Positions 43,602 through 55,363 are shown, counted from the first letter of the stretch. The stretch: DNA of 64,000 nucleotides from Paralvinella palmiformis (GCA_025642065.1 JAODUP010000958.1:78476-142475), one strand, 5' to 3'. Notes: generated from the sequence alone by a model not told the origin. A program made the numbers and translations.

Positions 43602-43702
43602 GGGGGTTATGTCCAAGATGTGGTTTCGACGGTTAGGTCGGCAGGGAGTTTTGTCCACAGGGGGTTTTCAGAATCGCAGGGGTTTTGTCCTTAGTAGGTT
43701 TT
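43602..43702. repeat. repeat with clustered TTTTGTCC motifs
   Basis: It contains 'gggggttatgtcc', 'gagttttgtcc' and 'aggggttttgtcc'. An inverted relative with the same order of motifs lies at 56510-56605. Confidence 0.6.
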
Positions 43703-43716
43703 GTCCTGATTTCCAT

Positions 43717-44146
43717 TCATACATGCTATAGTTTCACCGCTCATACATGCTATAGTTTCACCGCTCATACATGCTATAGTTTCACCGCTCATACATGCTA
43801 TAGTTTCACCACTCATACATGCTATAGTTTCACCGCTCATACATGCTATAGTTTCACCACTCATACCTGCTATTGTTTCACCGCTCATACATGCTATAGT
43901 TTCACCCCTCATACATGCTATAGTTTCACCGCTCATACATGCTATAGTTTCACCGCTCATACATGCTATAGTTTCACCACTCATACATGCTATAGTTTCA
44001 TCACTCATACATGCTATAGTTTCACCGCTCATACATGCTATAGTTTCACCACTCATACATGCTATAGTTTCATCACTCATACATGCTATAGTTTCACCGC
44101 TCATACATGTTATTGTTTCACCGCTCATACATGCTATAGTTTCTAA
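43717..44146. repeat. 24-bp minisatellite, about 18 copies
   Basis: Head-to-tail units containing 'catgctatagtttcaccgct', with a few variant positions. Because 24 is a multiple of three and no frame meets a stop, both strands have open frames of about 155 codons. These are by-products of the repeat and not supported genes. Confidence 0.97.
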
Positions 44147-44690
44147 TCTTCCTGTTTTATTCATTTTACGTATTCTTCATTATCGTTGTTTGAGGCGATC
44201 TTCGTTATACACGGTAGCTGATATGTTGTGACACTGATACAACTGGCAATTACAATTAGTGCCTTAAGTTGTAGCTGGATATTCTCGTTTGAGGATGACA
44301 AAAATGGTATCTTCTTTTAAGGTCCACTTTCTGCACATTCTATAGGCTAGTGAGATCAAAGAGCACCCGAAAGAAATGAGACGAAGGATGAAAACAATTT
44401 CGAGATTTTTGGTCTCCCGGAAAGGCAATCGGCGGCCAAAGAAACATAAGTGCTTGACTGATTAAAATGGTCGGTGTCATCGCAGATAGACGATGTTCGA
44501 ATAGGCGCTATACGAATAGACGGCTACTAAATAGACCTTTCTCACTTAGACGATTCTTACTTAGGTGAGAATAATACAGACGTCACAAAACATTCGAAAG
44601 ATCTTTTACCTAACCTAAATCGTTATTGTTGAACTGAGAAACGTGCATACGTGATGTTTCAGACGGACAGTAACAACATCATTGCAAGCG
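44147..44690. other. flank of the minisatellite with a diverged SINE
   Basis: 44147-44330 matches 41960-42190 in the same orientation. 44318-44420 resembles the tRNA-derived SINE body ('ggtccactttctgcacattc', 'gaaatgagacgaaggatg'). The remainder is unassigned. Confidence 0.5.
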
Positions 44691-44765
44691 GCCTAGACCT
44701 AGACCTATGTCCAGTCCTAGACCTAGACCTATGTCCAGTCCTAGACCTAGACCTACGTCCACACG
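44690..44765. repeat. 24-bp tandem repeat, 3 copies
   Basis: Three units of 'ctagacctagacctatgtcc' plus 4 bases. Unrelated to the neighbouring minisatellite. Confidence 0.9.
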
Positions 44766-44848
44766 GATGTTCAATCTATATCAAACCTTCATTTTTTTAT
44801 CTATTCACCATATATTTATATAGGTGTATATGGAAACTGAGCCCATCT

Positions 44849-44988
<140 letters not shown>

Positions 44989-44989
44989 G

Positions 44990-45730
44990 ACGTTTTAATG
45001 AATATCAAGTAGATTACACAAGCTGATTGCTAAATAAAAAGTATGTTAGCTTCAGAGCTCATTGTATTAGTTTCAAAAGTCTGAGTGTTGAAGCAAGTTA
45101 GTATAATCAGTGCATACTCCCAAAGATAACGTGGTAATTATGATAACCGATGCATGATAGCGAATTCACCACCAACAAGACACTGTAGGGTATTACACCA
45201 AATATACATAATGCACTTCAAATATATTTCATTACTTATACTGAAATCAACTGTGACCATTTCTACGACTCATTCCTGTTTTGTTTTGTTCCTAAAATCA
45301 CGTAATAAGCATGCTAACAGTTTTCGGTTGATGATTACACCAGATACCCTCCAAGATGCTGAATAAATTATCTTGTTTTTCTGGGTGTTGTAGCGTTATA
45401 CTATAACAGTAAATAAAATGCATTTTGTCTCCGTCGATTTGTTTTCTCTTCCATTACACTCCTTCGTTTTTTCCCTCTAGCCCACCCAAATGCAAATAAT
45501 TCATTTCAACGTCGTTGTCAAATTAGGTTAGAAACAATAAAAAGCTTGCTGACTAATCAATAAACGAATGACAAAGAGTGAACTAAAACGTAAATAGAGG
45601 GCAAAGCTTTTGGTGTAAAATAAGTGTGTTTAATTATAAGCAGGAGGCCAAAGCCTAACACCCCCCGCCAAAAAAAAGTAACGACATTGTTTATTAATAG
45701 CAAACATCCATACGGAATGACAAACATTAT
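44990..45730. other. AT-rich stretch with no gene seen
   Basis: No repeat family or exon recognised between the microsatellite and the second inverted-end element. Confidence 0.45.
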
Positions 45731-46104
45731 GTGAGCGGATGTTATTGTCAATCATAAAGGTCATCAAGGTCATAAATTACGTTTTCACACGTTTATATGT
45801 CTAAGTAGTTTATATTTGCAGCAGAAATATGATAATTGGCACCAAACATATATTTTGAGGCATTCGTCAACTCCAAATCAGTGAACATTTAAAAATCAAA
45901 GATGGCGACCACTTTTTCCAAGATGGCAGCCAGTTTTGCACTTTTGGCCATAACTTTGCTGAGATTCATTCGATGTGAGTGATACTGGCGTCTATCTGTG
46001 TTTGCAAATGCTGAAGCCATAGTCCTTTTAAATATATAATCATCATATTTAAAGCTATTTAAACACAATTGTCTATGCACATATAACTAGAGTACAGTAG
46101 ATAG

Positions 46105-48650
46105 CTATTGTCTAGCTGGGTCGCAGCAATAGACTAGATCATATCCATATGCTGCAGTGCACTGCATATTCTTCTTGAAGCAGGAACATCGGACAGTCTT
46201 GCATTTTGACTTGCAGTTGGCACGTATTGCATGAAGTTCCAGGGCATCTCTAGTTGGAGGCAACATCTCCAGACCCTTACCAAACAGCTGCAGACTGGCA
46301 TGGTTGGTGGTTGGCTGTTCCGGTGTGCCATATAAATGACACACAAACTTCTCAACTGGTGCGAGCTCTCCATCATGACTAACTCTGACAATTGTCAAGA
46401 AGTAGGTGCTTCTGGAATGTTTTCCAGCAGGACTTGTTCCCATGACCACTGAAGGCTGAAATAGTGTCACAGCCCGTCAGTGCATAGAAGCTGAATAGGT
46501 TGTCCCTCAGAGGCTGTGTAAGTCGCTGAGATACCTCATATACAGGGAAACATTTCAGCTTTTTGGTTATCCCAGCGGTCATCCACACTTCAACTACAGG
46601 CATTAAGGGCACCAGATGCAGCAGGACATCCGTGTCTATATAGATGACCAGTACTCGTTCATATGTCAGCTGCTACACACGCATGCAAGATTAACCGTGT
46701 CTCTGCTTCGTTCATGGGTTCCTGAAAGCTTTGTTTGATCTCTTCTAGTTGACCCTGCACGAGTAGCATTGATGCATCCGCCTCGCGTCACTATCTCATA
46801 TTGTTCTTTGTAAGGTTTTTTTCCTTTTATGATTATGACATTCGATAAGAACCGGACAATGAAGGTGCTCCATACTTGTGGGAGTATGACATGTCGTCCT
46901 TCAATTAGCTTGCGAATTAGCTTCTGTTTGCCCACTATCTTTGATTGTGCCACTGTCTTGCTTTATATTTGGGGTAGTATCTCTAGGCTGTCGGGTGTTC
47001 AACGCAGTTTCTATGATGGAGTGATTGTTAATATCGCCTTCCCCATCACTCACAGGGGAGCAGTATGGAAAAAATGGAGCCGACAAACTCCGAGGGTGTA
47101 TTACGTCCTCAGGGGGACTTTAACGTCCCCCTTTTTTAAAATAAATTCAGTTGAGATGGCAGCGCCATTTAACGTGGTCAACCACCCACGATGTTGTGAG
47201 CCGAGACATTAATCCCTGGAAAGGTTTTAACCTATTGATGGGATCGAACCTGTGACCCTTGGTCAAGGCCAGGTACTTACCTGATAGATCATGCCCCTGT
47301 CTTGATTGAGTCCTCCCCTATATATCGATCAAACACAATATTAACTCTGGTTATGTGTTCTCCAAGGAAACGTGTATTTGAATGAACATACCACCTACGT
47401 TGCCAAATGGCTGACATCCATGGGGCTTGTCAAGGGACTGTATCAGTGCATGCCCATCAATCAGCACACAGGTCTTCATGTCAGCATCTGCAACATCAGA
47501 GGGAGTGTGAAGTCCAGCCATCAATATGCTGTTCAATTCTGCCCTCGATGTCATGTTCATCTCTCCTCAGGGCCTTGCTAATAATTGTGGGAATTGACAC
47601 AACTCATGCTTTAGCACAGTCACCATTTCTACATTGATCAGACACTGCAGTAGCTACCTGGCAGCTTTGATTGTTTTCTCTACATTCTGCATAGTAGACA
47701 CTTTAGCTTTGTACAGATCATCAAAAACATTTGAGTGATGCTTTTAGTGTATCATAGACCCCTATGGCTCCATCACTTAGTCGTTTCTTCACAAAGGTGA
47801 TGACTTCCTGCATTCCTCTCTCTTCTGCAGTTAAGAGATCACTGACCACTTCACTTGGTGCAGTGTCTTTTGTTGTTGACAGGGACACCAGTCTCCGAGT
47901 AGTTATCTCCATCCTTTTCTGCTGATTTCATGTGAAACCTGAACACATAAAATCATCGGAGTTGCGTAGCAAATTTCTTCACATCATCAACATCACGACT
48001 TGGTCGAGATGGAAGACTGTCAGAATGGCAGAAAGCAGTATCTTAATCATCATCTTCAGGATTAAGGAGTGACCTAGTTTCTTGAGAAATGCGCGATTCT
48101 TCTGACCATGTGAAACAAAACTTGATTATTTCTTATGATGCCGATGATGCCATTGTGCATCTTGCATGTCCGTTTGATCCATTCAGCTGCCTGATCATCA
48201 TGGACTTGGTTGAATCTCCATTTGGTCCTCTTCACTACAAAGTTTCCATCAAGAAACTGTGCACGGACCACTGGTGCTGTGTTCTCTCATTCTCATGGCT
48301 ATGTACAGCCAGGGTGACTTGTAAATTGGCCATTTGAGGTGGCAGAGACTTTCTTAACCCCAGTCTATAGGTCAACCGTTCCTGCACTGTTCATGTGTTG
48401 ACCGATGCTTTTGAGAAATTGAAGCAGATGTGGAGTCCTCCCATGAGAAAGATGGCACTTTCAAACTTGGGATTTGCCCACACCAATTCCCTTGCCCTGC
48501 TCTACAGTGGCTGGTCAGTGTAATGATTGTGTGCTTCTGGCTCATGAGGTGTGAAATGGCCATAAAGCGATTGATCACTGTGTTGAGTGTACCATTATCA
48601 TCGGCTGGTGCCTGGGTAATGGGGGGATTGGAAAAGTGGCTCCCGTCCTG
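46105..48650 (-). pseudogene. decayed LTGCDT/EADTR-family gene, second copy, 5' truncated
   Basis: From 5' to 3' on the minus strand: NRFMAISHLMSQKH (48560), FNQVHDDQAAEWIKRTC (48230-48150), TAEERGMQEVITFVKKRL (47830-47780), MNMTSRAELNSILMAGLHTP (47560), ADMKTCVLIDGHALIQSL (47500), IVGKQKLIRKLIEGRHVI (46940), VYEVSQRLTQPLRDNLFSFY and ALTGCDTISAFSG (46540-46440), and a Cys-cluster tail CKSKCKTVRCSCFKKNMQC (46200-46160). It is better conserved at the LTGCDT block than copy 1 but is broken by frameshifts. The tail resembles the Cys-rich ends of this family and, loosely, CXC/tesmin-type metal-binding motifs. Confidence 0.65.
46990..47335 (-). mobile_element. SINE of a different tRNA family nested in copy 2
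   Basis: On the minus strand there is a tRNA-like head ('gcatgatctatcaggtaag', B-box 'caggttcgatccc') and then a body containing 'gtctcggctcacaacatcg'. This sequence has no counterpart in copy 1 at the matching place (about 29250-29340). It also holds a strong hairpin (cagggggactttaacgtcccc) near 47110-47135. Confidence 0.6.
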
Positions 48651-48780
48651 GATTCTAAAATGTTCACTTATTTGGATTTGAAAAATGCTTCAAAATATAT
48701 TTTGTGCCAATTACTATGCTTAGACAAGTAAGCTCGTAAAAACCTTTTTTACCTTGGTGATCTTTATGGCCTTGAGAATA

Positions 48781-49108
48781 CATACCAACTCATAAAAACT
48801 ATAACAGAGAAAAGCATCTTCACATATATTATGTGGCAAGCTTGGAGAGCTTGTATTTTGTTTTGTAGTAGAGAGCGATTTCGTCAGCACTGTATTTATG
48901 ATAAAAACCTTTGATAAAAGTCTTTTGTACACAAAATATGATCCCTAATTGCAATAAATAAAACATACGCAATAGCTGTGAATTAATAAAAAGATTCAAA
49001 CTTATGTTTTGGGTGGAGTCACACAATAAATGAGATATGTGATTGGGCTGTTTGTTTGGCTAGCTGAGTAAAGGTGATGTTTAATTAAGGTTGTGATTAA
49101 TAAACATA
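48781..49108. other. AT-rich stretch with no gene seen
   Basis: No recognised feature between the inverted-end element and the hAT MITE. Confidence 0.45.
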
Positions 49109-49116
49109 CCCGTGAG

Positions 49117-49654
49117 CAGGGTTGGAGTTTAATACCGGTTAAACTGGCTTAGCCCAGCCCGACGGACTAAACCCCAGGCTAAACCTAGGTTTTACTAGTT
49201 TAACCCGGGTTAAGCCTAAGTTTTGCTAGTTTAACCCGGGTTAAGCTGAGTTTTTCTCAGAATACAATATATTAACTCACAAATGTATACATTTTATAAA
49301 TATGAAAAGTAGTTGTTTGAATGGTATGCATTTTTAAGATGTTAAGATACTGACAATACGCACCAATCAACATAATCCAATGTTTGAGATGCTGTGCTGT
49401 TGGTGGACACTCTCAGTATCATACTGTAGTAATTAAGTAAGATGTTATGATTTGTTGGTGGCCATAAACCAATTGATCTCTTCTATGATTGGTTGAGCTT
49501 GTTTGTTAAATTGGGTTCTAATTAATATAGATAATAAATGTTTAATTTAAATTTAGTGTGTATTAATCAATTAGTGGTGAATTGTACCTAAAAATGAATT
49601 TAACCCGGGTTAATTAACCCAGTTTAGCGCAAAATGGGATTTAGGCCAAACCTG
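49117..49654. mobile_element. hAT-type MITE, 538 bp, with a degenerate 8-bp target duplication
   Basis: The ends are CAGGGTTGG at 49117 and CCAAACCTG at 49646-49654, matching the CAGGG-type inverted ends of hAT elements. The flanking octamers, cccgtgag (49109-49116) and ctcgtaag (49655-49662), agree at six of eight positions. Inside are several 'tttaacccgggttaa' palindromes. No protein is encoded. Confidence 0.75.
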
Positions 49655-49662
49655 CTCGTAAG

Positions 49663-51220
49663 TAATAGGCATATTTTTATGTGCGAATTACAAACTGTGA
49701 AAACGCTTTGAAATCATTTAGAAAATTTGATCGGGCTACTGTACTACTATGAATATTTTTTTACAGAATTATATGCTAGTGGGGAAAATATTTTCCAGGG
49801 ATCTTTCAATGCCAGCTATCACAGGTAGATAGAAATTACTGAACCAAAATAATTCCAATATATAGGATTGTTGCTGGCTCATTGAGAAATCTTTATATTA
49901 TAAGTATAATTTTTAAGGGTTTGCCAAGGTTGATTCAAGATTTCAAATGGTTTTAGGGTATTTTCGCTAATTACGCACGGTTTTCAGGCATGTCGGCGCG
50001 AAAATAATAATAATAATAATAATAATAATACGAATAAAGGTCTATTTTATTTCCCGGCGGCAGGCTTCAGCTGTGATCGGCGGCTTTGTAAAACAAGTAT
50101 TCAAAAAATAATGGCCTTAGTAATAAAATATATGTCTGTCCCCCAAAAAACATTATACATGGAAGATTACGGTAAAAAAATATACTGCATTTACTGATTT
50201 AAATAAAATGATTAACAACTGAAGAATTAATAATTTCTATAATGTTAAACATGAACTACCTTCATTGTCTAAATGACGTCGTATACCTTGAGAATATGTC
50301 TAACTTACAGCCGTGTACATGACTGAATTAAGCATGTATCTTGGAGAAATAATAAAATAATTGTAATTAACAGGGTTAATATGAACAATTTAGGTTTTTA
50401 TCATAAAATGCTGTTATAATTAATTCGTTAATTCATATATGCATTCACTTATCTATAGAAAGAAATGAACGTGTAACAAATATTAAAGATATAAACATGT
50501 CTATGTGAGCACTCAGTTGTCTAGTGTCCTGATAAACACTTTCAAATCTTCATCCTCATCGGATACTGCAGCCTGAAAATGTGCTATATTGGAACAAAAT
50601 AGAATACCGTTAACCTGTGATGTGTTATACAAATTTTAATTAGTACACACATATCAACAAGTGCACACCAATTTCAGTTAGAAACCGTATACCTTGAGAA
50701 TATATCTTACTTACAGCAGGTTACATGACTGAATTAAGCATGTATCTTTTACTGTATTATAATTGTCATCAGTTATCTCAGTAAATGTGGCATCTGTTTA
50801 ACTTAAATATTTATGTCCATATGTGAAGAGCTCAGTAGATGACATTTTAACCAAAACAATAATACGACTAAGATTTAGGTCAAGGTAACACCATTCATAT
50901 TATCAATCATGGTATTCACAAACTTCAATATTAGTTATTCAATATAAGCATTCACTGCTTATTGTTCATAAGTTTGATCTAAAACGTAGAAATTGACGAA
51001 AGGTTATGAATTAGGTTTTAAACCTGAACCATAGCCATATTTAAATAGCATAAATCAGCTAAAACTATGGAAACTACGTCCTTAATTTTGAAAACATATC
51101 TTTCCTATGTAACAGTTCAGATACATAATAACGAAATGAAACTCCTTTAAATAACATTTACCTGGAGTTGGTTCATAATAATATATAATAAGGCATGTTC
51201 ATAAAGCGCCAAAACCCATG
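49663..51220. other. AT-rich intergenic stretch
   Basis: It has an (AAT)n tract at 50008-50030. A phrase containing 'cgtataccttgagaatat' occurs twice (about 50279 and 50686) with similar following sequence, so this is a short dispersed duplication of about 70 bp. No gene. Confidence 0.5.
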
Positions 51221-51224
51221 TAAC

Positions 51225-51415
51225 CAGCTGAAATACTAGTCTCAGTCTCCGTGTAATATGCAATTATGTGCTGAAAGATTTCCAGTATTTACCGCTAGTG
51301 AAAAGTTTAGATCTCCTTATCGACAGCGGGCGTCATAGCTGTTTGTAACCTGAGAGCGCAGTTGGTAACCGATGCAACGCATTTCGCCTCGATCGGTCTA
51401 TTCAAGTACGATCAT
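51225..51415 (+). repeat. unclassified repeat with an open segment (copy A)
   Basis: It matches the reverse complement of 58015-58245 over roughly 170 bp. Both copies can be read as NLRAQLVTDATHFASIGL (here) or the equivalent NPRPQSVTDATHFAWIGL. This suggests a shared coding ancestor or a multicopy element. No family is recognised. Confidence 0.55.
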
Positions 51416-52920
51416 GGCATTCCCCAAAGTTTCGTGTGTTCCCGTTATGATGATCCAGATGAAAAGATCATGCACAGAAAACTTCAGAATATTTAGTCTG
51501 CACACCTCTCGAGGTTTAACATCACTAGCGTTGTTAATTTCAGAACCGAATCTCCTCCGTAACATCGCAATTTCATGAAGAAATTCATCGCCTCTGAAAT
51601 GGTTTGCATATTTGTGATCCAAATAATCGACCTTGTTCTGTAATACGTCTTTATTATCTTCAGCTGACAGAAGGGTTTCCATACTACATATGAATCTGAA
51701 GTACGAGTTCAATGTTTTAATTTGTTTGTACCTGTTGTCAATCTCTTGGCTAAGTCTGTCGATGGCTTAATTCGGGAGGCGCTTCAAATCAATTTTTACA
51801 TCGAGACCAGCATCTTTTGCTTCTTCTCCTGGCATTCGCCTTCTCCTTCGAATTCGACGTCATGTGACGATTCTCAGGTCTTCACAAGTCGCGATTGCTG
51901 ATTCAAATGATCTGAGTAAAATGTCTTCTATGTCATCCTCGCGTCAATTTAAAACTGATTGTAGGATGGTGAGAACATCAACAAAAGCAATGCCCCTTTC
52001 TTGGATGACCTTTTGTGCTCTGTCGACACTTAATAAAACTGTTTCACAGAAGTTGAGAAATGTCAAGAACTGCACATGTACAATGTTCTCCAGCAGAGCG
52101 CCAGCATCATCCCCTGTGAAGTGAGTTTCACCTTCATCCCGTAGATGCTTTGAGCAGTCCACGAGCTTGTACAATTGGTTGAACATTGGCTTAACTGTAG
52201 CCGCTTTACTGATCCACCAGGTGTCATACTGCCTGTGTAATGTCACGATCAAATATTCTTTGAGTTTCTGCCAACGGCCAGTTGATAACGGGAAGAATAT
52301 TTAAATGCGATCAACCTTACCAAAGAACGTGATTGCTTCAGGATTAGCCTGCGCTGGATGCACACCACTTACGTTCAGGCTATGATTGGAACAAGGAACA
52401 AATGTTGTCAAGGGATTGATTTCTTTTATTCGCGTTTGCACTCCAGTATGGATGCCTGACATTGTAGACCCGTTATCGTAAGCTTGAGATCGACAATCCT
52501 GAATGCTGATGTCATATTCATGGAACTGTATCAAAGGATTACAGACACTTGGTCTACGTGAGTAACGTCTGATACCGTCTGATAGGATGCGTAGTATTAA
52601 GCTTCCCGTATTTCATCCATAATCTTGCTTCGAATCTTATCACCAACGAAGCCATTGAATTCAGTATGGGTGTGATAAGATAAGGATGTTGGCGTCTTAC
52701 TCTGCGTAGCCGAGTCACATCAAGAAAGTTGCTTTTGTTGTCTCAGTCAGTGTTCTCTCTGTGGCTTCGATGGGAAAGTTCTGTCTAGAAAGGAGGAGGA
52801 TCACATCTAACACTCGCTTCAAAATATCTCTCCATTTGTCTGTTTCACATCTTATTTGGTTGAGCAATGTTTTTGGTCCAGAGGTCGTCCAGCCTTTTAG
52901 CATTGTTCTAGGTCTTTTCA
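51398..52920 (-). pseudogene. hAT transposase relic of the ZMYM1-like group
   Basis: From 5' to 3' on the minus strand: CETDKWRDILKRVLDVIL (52850), then DCRSQAYDNGSTMSGIHTGV and FVPCSNHSLNV (52500-52370), then YDTWWISKAATVK (52230), LLENIVHVQFLTF (52090), and a C-terminal segment ending near 51398. The YDNGxxMxG and PCxxHSLN blocks are typical of hAT proteins annotated as zinc finger MYM-type protein 1-like. Several frameshifts and stops are present, and the C-terminal dimerisation region is incomplete. Confidence 0.75.
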
Positions 52921-52959
52921 GACAATAGATGCTCCTTTATGTGTGGGCTATTCTCATAA

Positions 52960-53800
52960 TTTGGAATGCGCGGGTTCAATTTTCGCCAACCGTTGAAAAA
53001 TGTGACCACTGTTTCTCATCTTGGTATCTCCTGTTGCAGGATTTTGGAGAACTACGGCATTGCCTTCTTGATGCATGATCCTGTATGGGTCTGTTTCAAA
53101 CTAGGGCTAGTTTTGTTCTCACGATGCTGTTGTTTCAGCAAAAGGGAAGTTCTTAGCTTCCACATCCAATCTTCCTGCATTTCTATTCACGTCTGCATAC
53201 TCCTTTTGCCTTAATTTATGTCGCACGTCGCGCACCCTGAGCATATCTTGCCAGTAAGCCTCATTGGCTCGCTTGTCAATGATCTCAAGTTTGAGAATTT
53301 TGTCATGGAGGTCTTGTCTCATGAGGAAACGAGCAGGACTGAAACCTGTGATGGTATGCGGGATCATCCGATGATTTTCCTTCAATCAGCCCCACCCGTA
53401 CCAGTTTAAGGATGGTTTCATTACACCTCTCAACATTGCCATTGCTCTGTGGCCAGTTGGAAATTCCCTTGTGTCCTGGATGGCGAAGTACTCTAAGAAG
53501 GCATCAAATTCAGGAGATGTAAATGGAGGACCGTTGTCGCTCCTTATAAATATTTGAAGACCCAAAGACTGCTTCCAATGATTACCTCTGGCCATCTTGA
53601 AAAATAATCTACTATGGCTAGCAGTTTGTCTCCACCAGGGACGTCTAGCAGATCAATAGCCAATTCGATCCAAGGACCCTCTGGGGATCTTTTGGTCTCA
53701 TTGGTTCTGGCTTGTGCCTAGCCCCTGCCAATTAGCAAGGGTGACAGGCTTTGATGAACGCAACAGCAACCATCTCACCAAGAGGGCTGAAGGGAGTTTG
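52960..53800 (-). mobile_element. Gypsy-type LTR retrotransposon integrase fragment
   Basis: On the minus strand there are a zinc-binding end (CHPCQLAGARHKPEPM), an integrase core (ELAIDLLDVPGGDKLLAIVD, then YFSRWPEVI, then IFIRSDNGPPFTSPEF), and a post-core segment (HTITGFSPARFLM). These match the pol integrase of Gypsy/Ty3 elements. Frameshifts split the pieces, and no LTR was recognised. It sits directly upstream of the hAT relic, in the same orientation. Confidence 0.75.
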
Positions 53801-54590
53801 GACTTTGCACCGAACAACGACAACAACAACGGTTTATGGTCAAACCAGACGGGAAATGCCAGAAACTGTTTTCATTACATGAACGTTCATTTATTGGTCC
53901 TTATATTTGCTACCTTCATCTGAAGAAAAAAACATGCACTATTTCTGCCGGATGAATATGAACAATCAAACATGGGTATTACTTTTTGCGCAATTTTACA
54001 GAAATATTTAAGTTATGTTTAAGTCAATAAATGATGAAGCAATTACTGGGAACATTTATGAAATAAACAGCTGTATGTAATCTTCAAGGATGGTGAAACA
54101 GGAGGTGAATACATGTACTCCCTATTTTAGCCCATGGGCTAACCTCGGCAGTGCTCGATCTCGTTTCGCGTTCCACATATGACACGGTCGACAGCTTGGG
54201 TATGCCAACATCCGCATTATAACAGGGGCCTACTGTATAACTTAATGTGTATACTTACATATTACAGTATATTAAATTTACTAATTATACTCTGTAGACT
54301 TTCACACTACCGTGCATCCCATTTTATTACTTACTCTACTAATCTTCGCACCAGAATCTTTAACATTGTTCACACCTTCCCTTCTTAAATCATCCAAGTC
54401 CACTGAATAATAACACGGCACAAATTCAATATACAGCGCTTCAGTCGGCAATTTTGTAAGTTATAAAATTTACTTCTTGTTAAAGTATGTTGGTGACTTT
54501 ACCTCTCTACACATTTAGGATATGCTGCAATAGGGTACTACAAACATAACTAGTTTATCTTAATTATTTGCAACTTGCTATGCTGTATCG
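53801..54590. other. unassigned sequence
   Basis: No gene or repeat family recognised. Confidence 0.4.
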
Positions 54591-54596
54591 CTATCA

Positions 54597-54778
54597 AGGG
54601 GTGCATCGGTGGCCTAACTGATAGCGCGGTTGGCCACAGATCTATAGCACCTGAGTTCAAAGCCCAGCTGGGCTATGTCAGAAGGTTGTTTCGTCTTTCA
54701 CTTCGCCTCATTACCTTTGGGGGTCGCTCGGCCCGTTTAGCCTACAGTGTGGGCTAAAGTGGCCGTAAAACAGCAACA
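54597..54778 (+). mobile_element. tRNA-derived SINE copy, near full length
   Basis: It starts 'gggtgcatcggtggcctaac' with head 'tgatagcgcggttggccac' and B-box 'gagttcaaagccc'. The family body follows, to 'gctaaagtggccgtaaaaca'. It is on the plus strand and well preserved. Confidence 0.82.
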
Positions 54779-54828
54779 TTTACATTTCTATTTCTATCAT
54801 TCTCAACCGACAGCCTAGTGATATCATT

Positions 54829-54990
54829 TGATGATGGTCATACCTATCAGTTCATCATTATGTACGTCTCTGTCCTCTTCCATATCGTAATCACTCTTCT
54901 GATGAACGTGTTCCTTGAAGTACTGCTGTAGTGCCTTCTTGTGATGGGAAGAATCAAAACGATGCCACAAAGATAATGGCATGACATGTC
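54829..54990 (-). CDS. isolated candidate exon, unknown protein
   Basis: On the minus strand the frame reads HVMPLSLWHRFDSSHHKKAL, then QQYFKEHVHQKSDYDMEEDR, and reaches a good donor (ctgatag|gtatga) at about 54829. The 5' limit is uncertain because the frame runs into a CA/CG microsatellite at 55020-55112. The composition looks coding, but no family is recognised and no partner exons were found. Confidence 0.35.
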
Positions 54991-55019
54991 TCCGTTTTAC
55001 ACCATTCAGCAGAGAGGAG

Positions 55020-55112
55020 TTGCACACACCCACCCACCCACCCACACACACACACGCACGCACGCGCACGGAAACACACACACGCACGCACGCACGCACA
55101 CGCACGCACGCA
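55020..55112. repeat. CCCA / CA / CGCA compound microsatellite
   Basis: A simple-sequence tract; open frames over it are spurious. Confidence 0.92.
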
Positions 55113-55249
55113 CAGGTCTAATGACAGTGCGTTTAGAATACAGGATTTGTAGGACATGTTGTATTCATGAGCACTGACGTGGTTGCTAATATTGAATTAA
55201 ATTACTAAACAACCTGGAATAGATTTGTCATATATATCATTTGTCATAT

Positions 55250-55332
55250 AAATTATTTGTACGGCGCCTTTGAATGGCTCCTGCTAATATGGGCACTTTA
55301 TTAAATATACATTATTATTATTATTATTAATA

Positions 55333-55363
<31 letters not shown>

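Larger units (their letters stand above)
45735..48780 (-). mobile_element. element with long inverted ends carrying a decayed LTGCDT/EADTR-family gene (copy 2)
   Basis: Inverted relative of the 26945-30760 element. The 3' inverted end is at 45735-46080 and the 5' outer end at about 48655-48775, sharing 'ttatttggatttga', 'tgtgccaatta' and 'accttggtgatctttatggcc' with copy 1. The 5' part of the gene and most of the inner 5' inverted repeat are missing, so the copy has an internal deletion. It is also interrupted by a SINE (about 46990-47330). Confidence 0.65.

Noticed and set aside
43685..44164. Repetitive proteins of about 155 residues on both strands, or a CRISPR-like array
   Set aside because: The frames exist only because of a 24-bp head-to-tail minisatellite with no spacers. 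There is no start context, and no cas genes would be expected in this genome.
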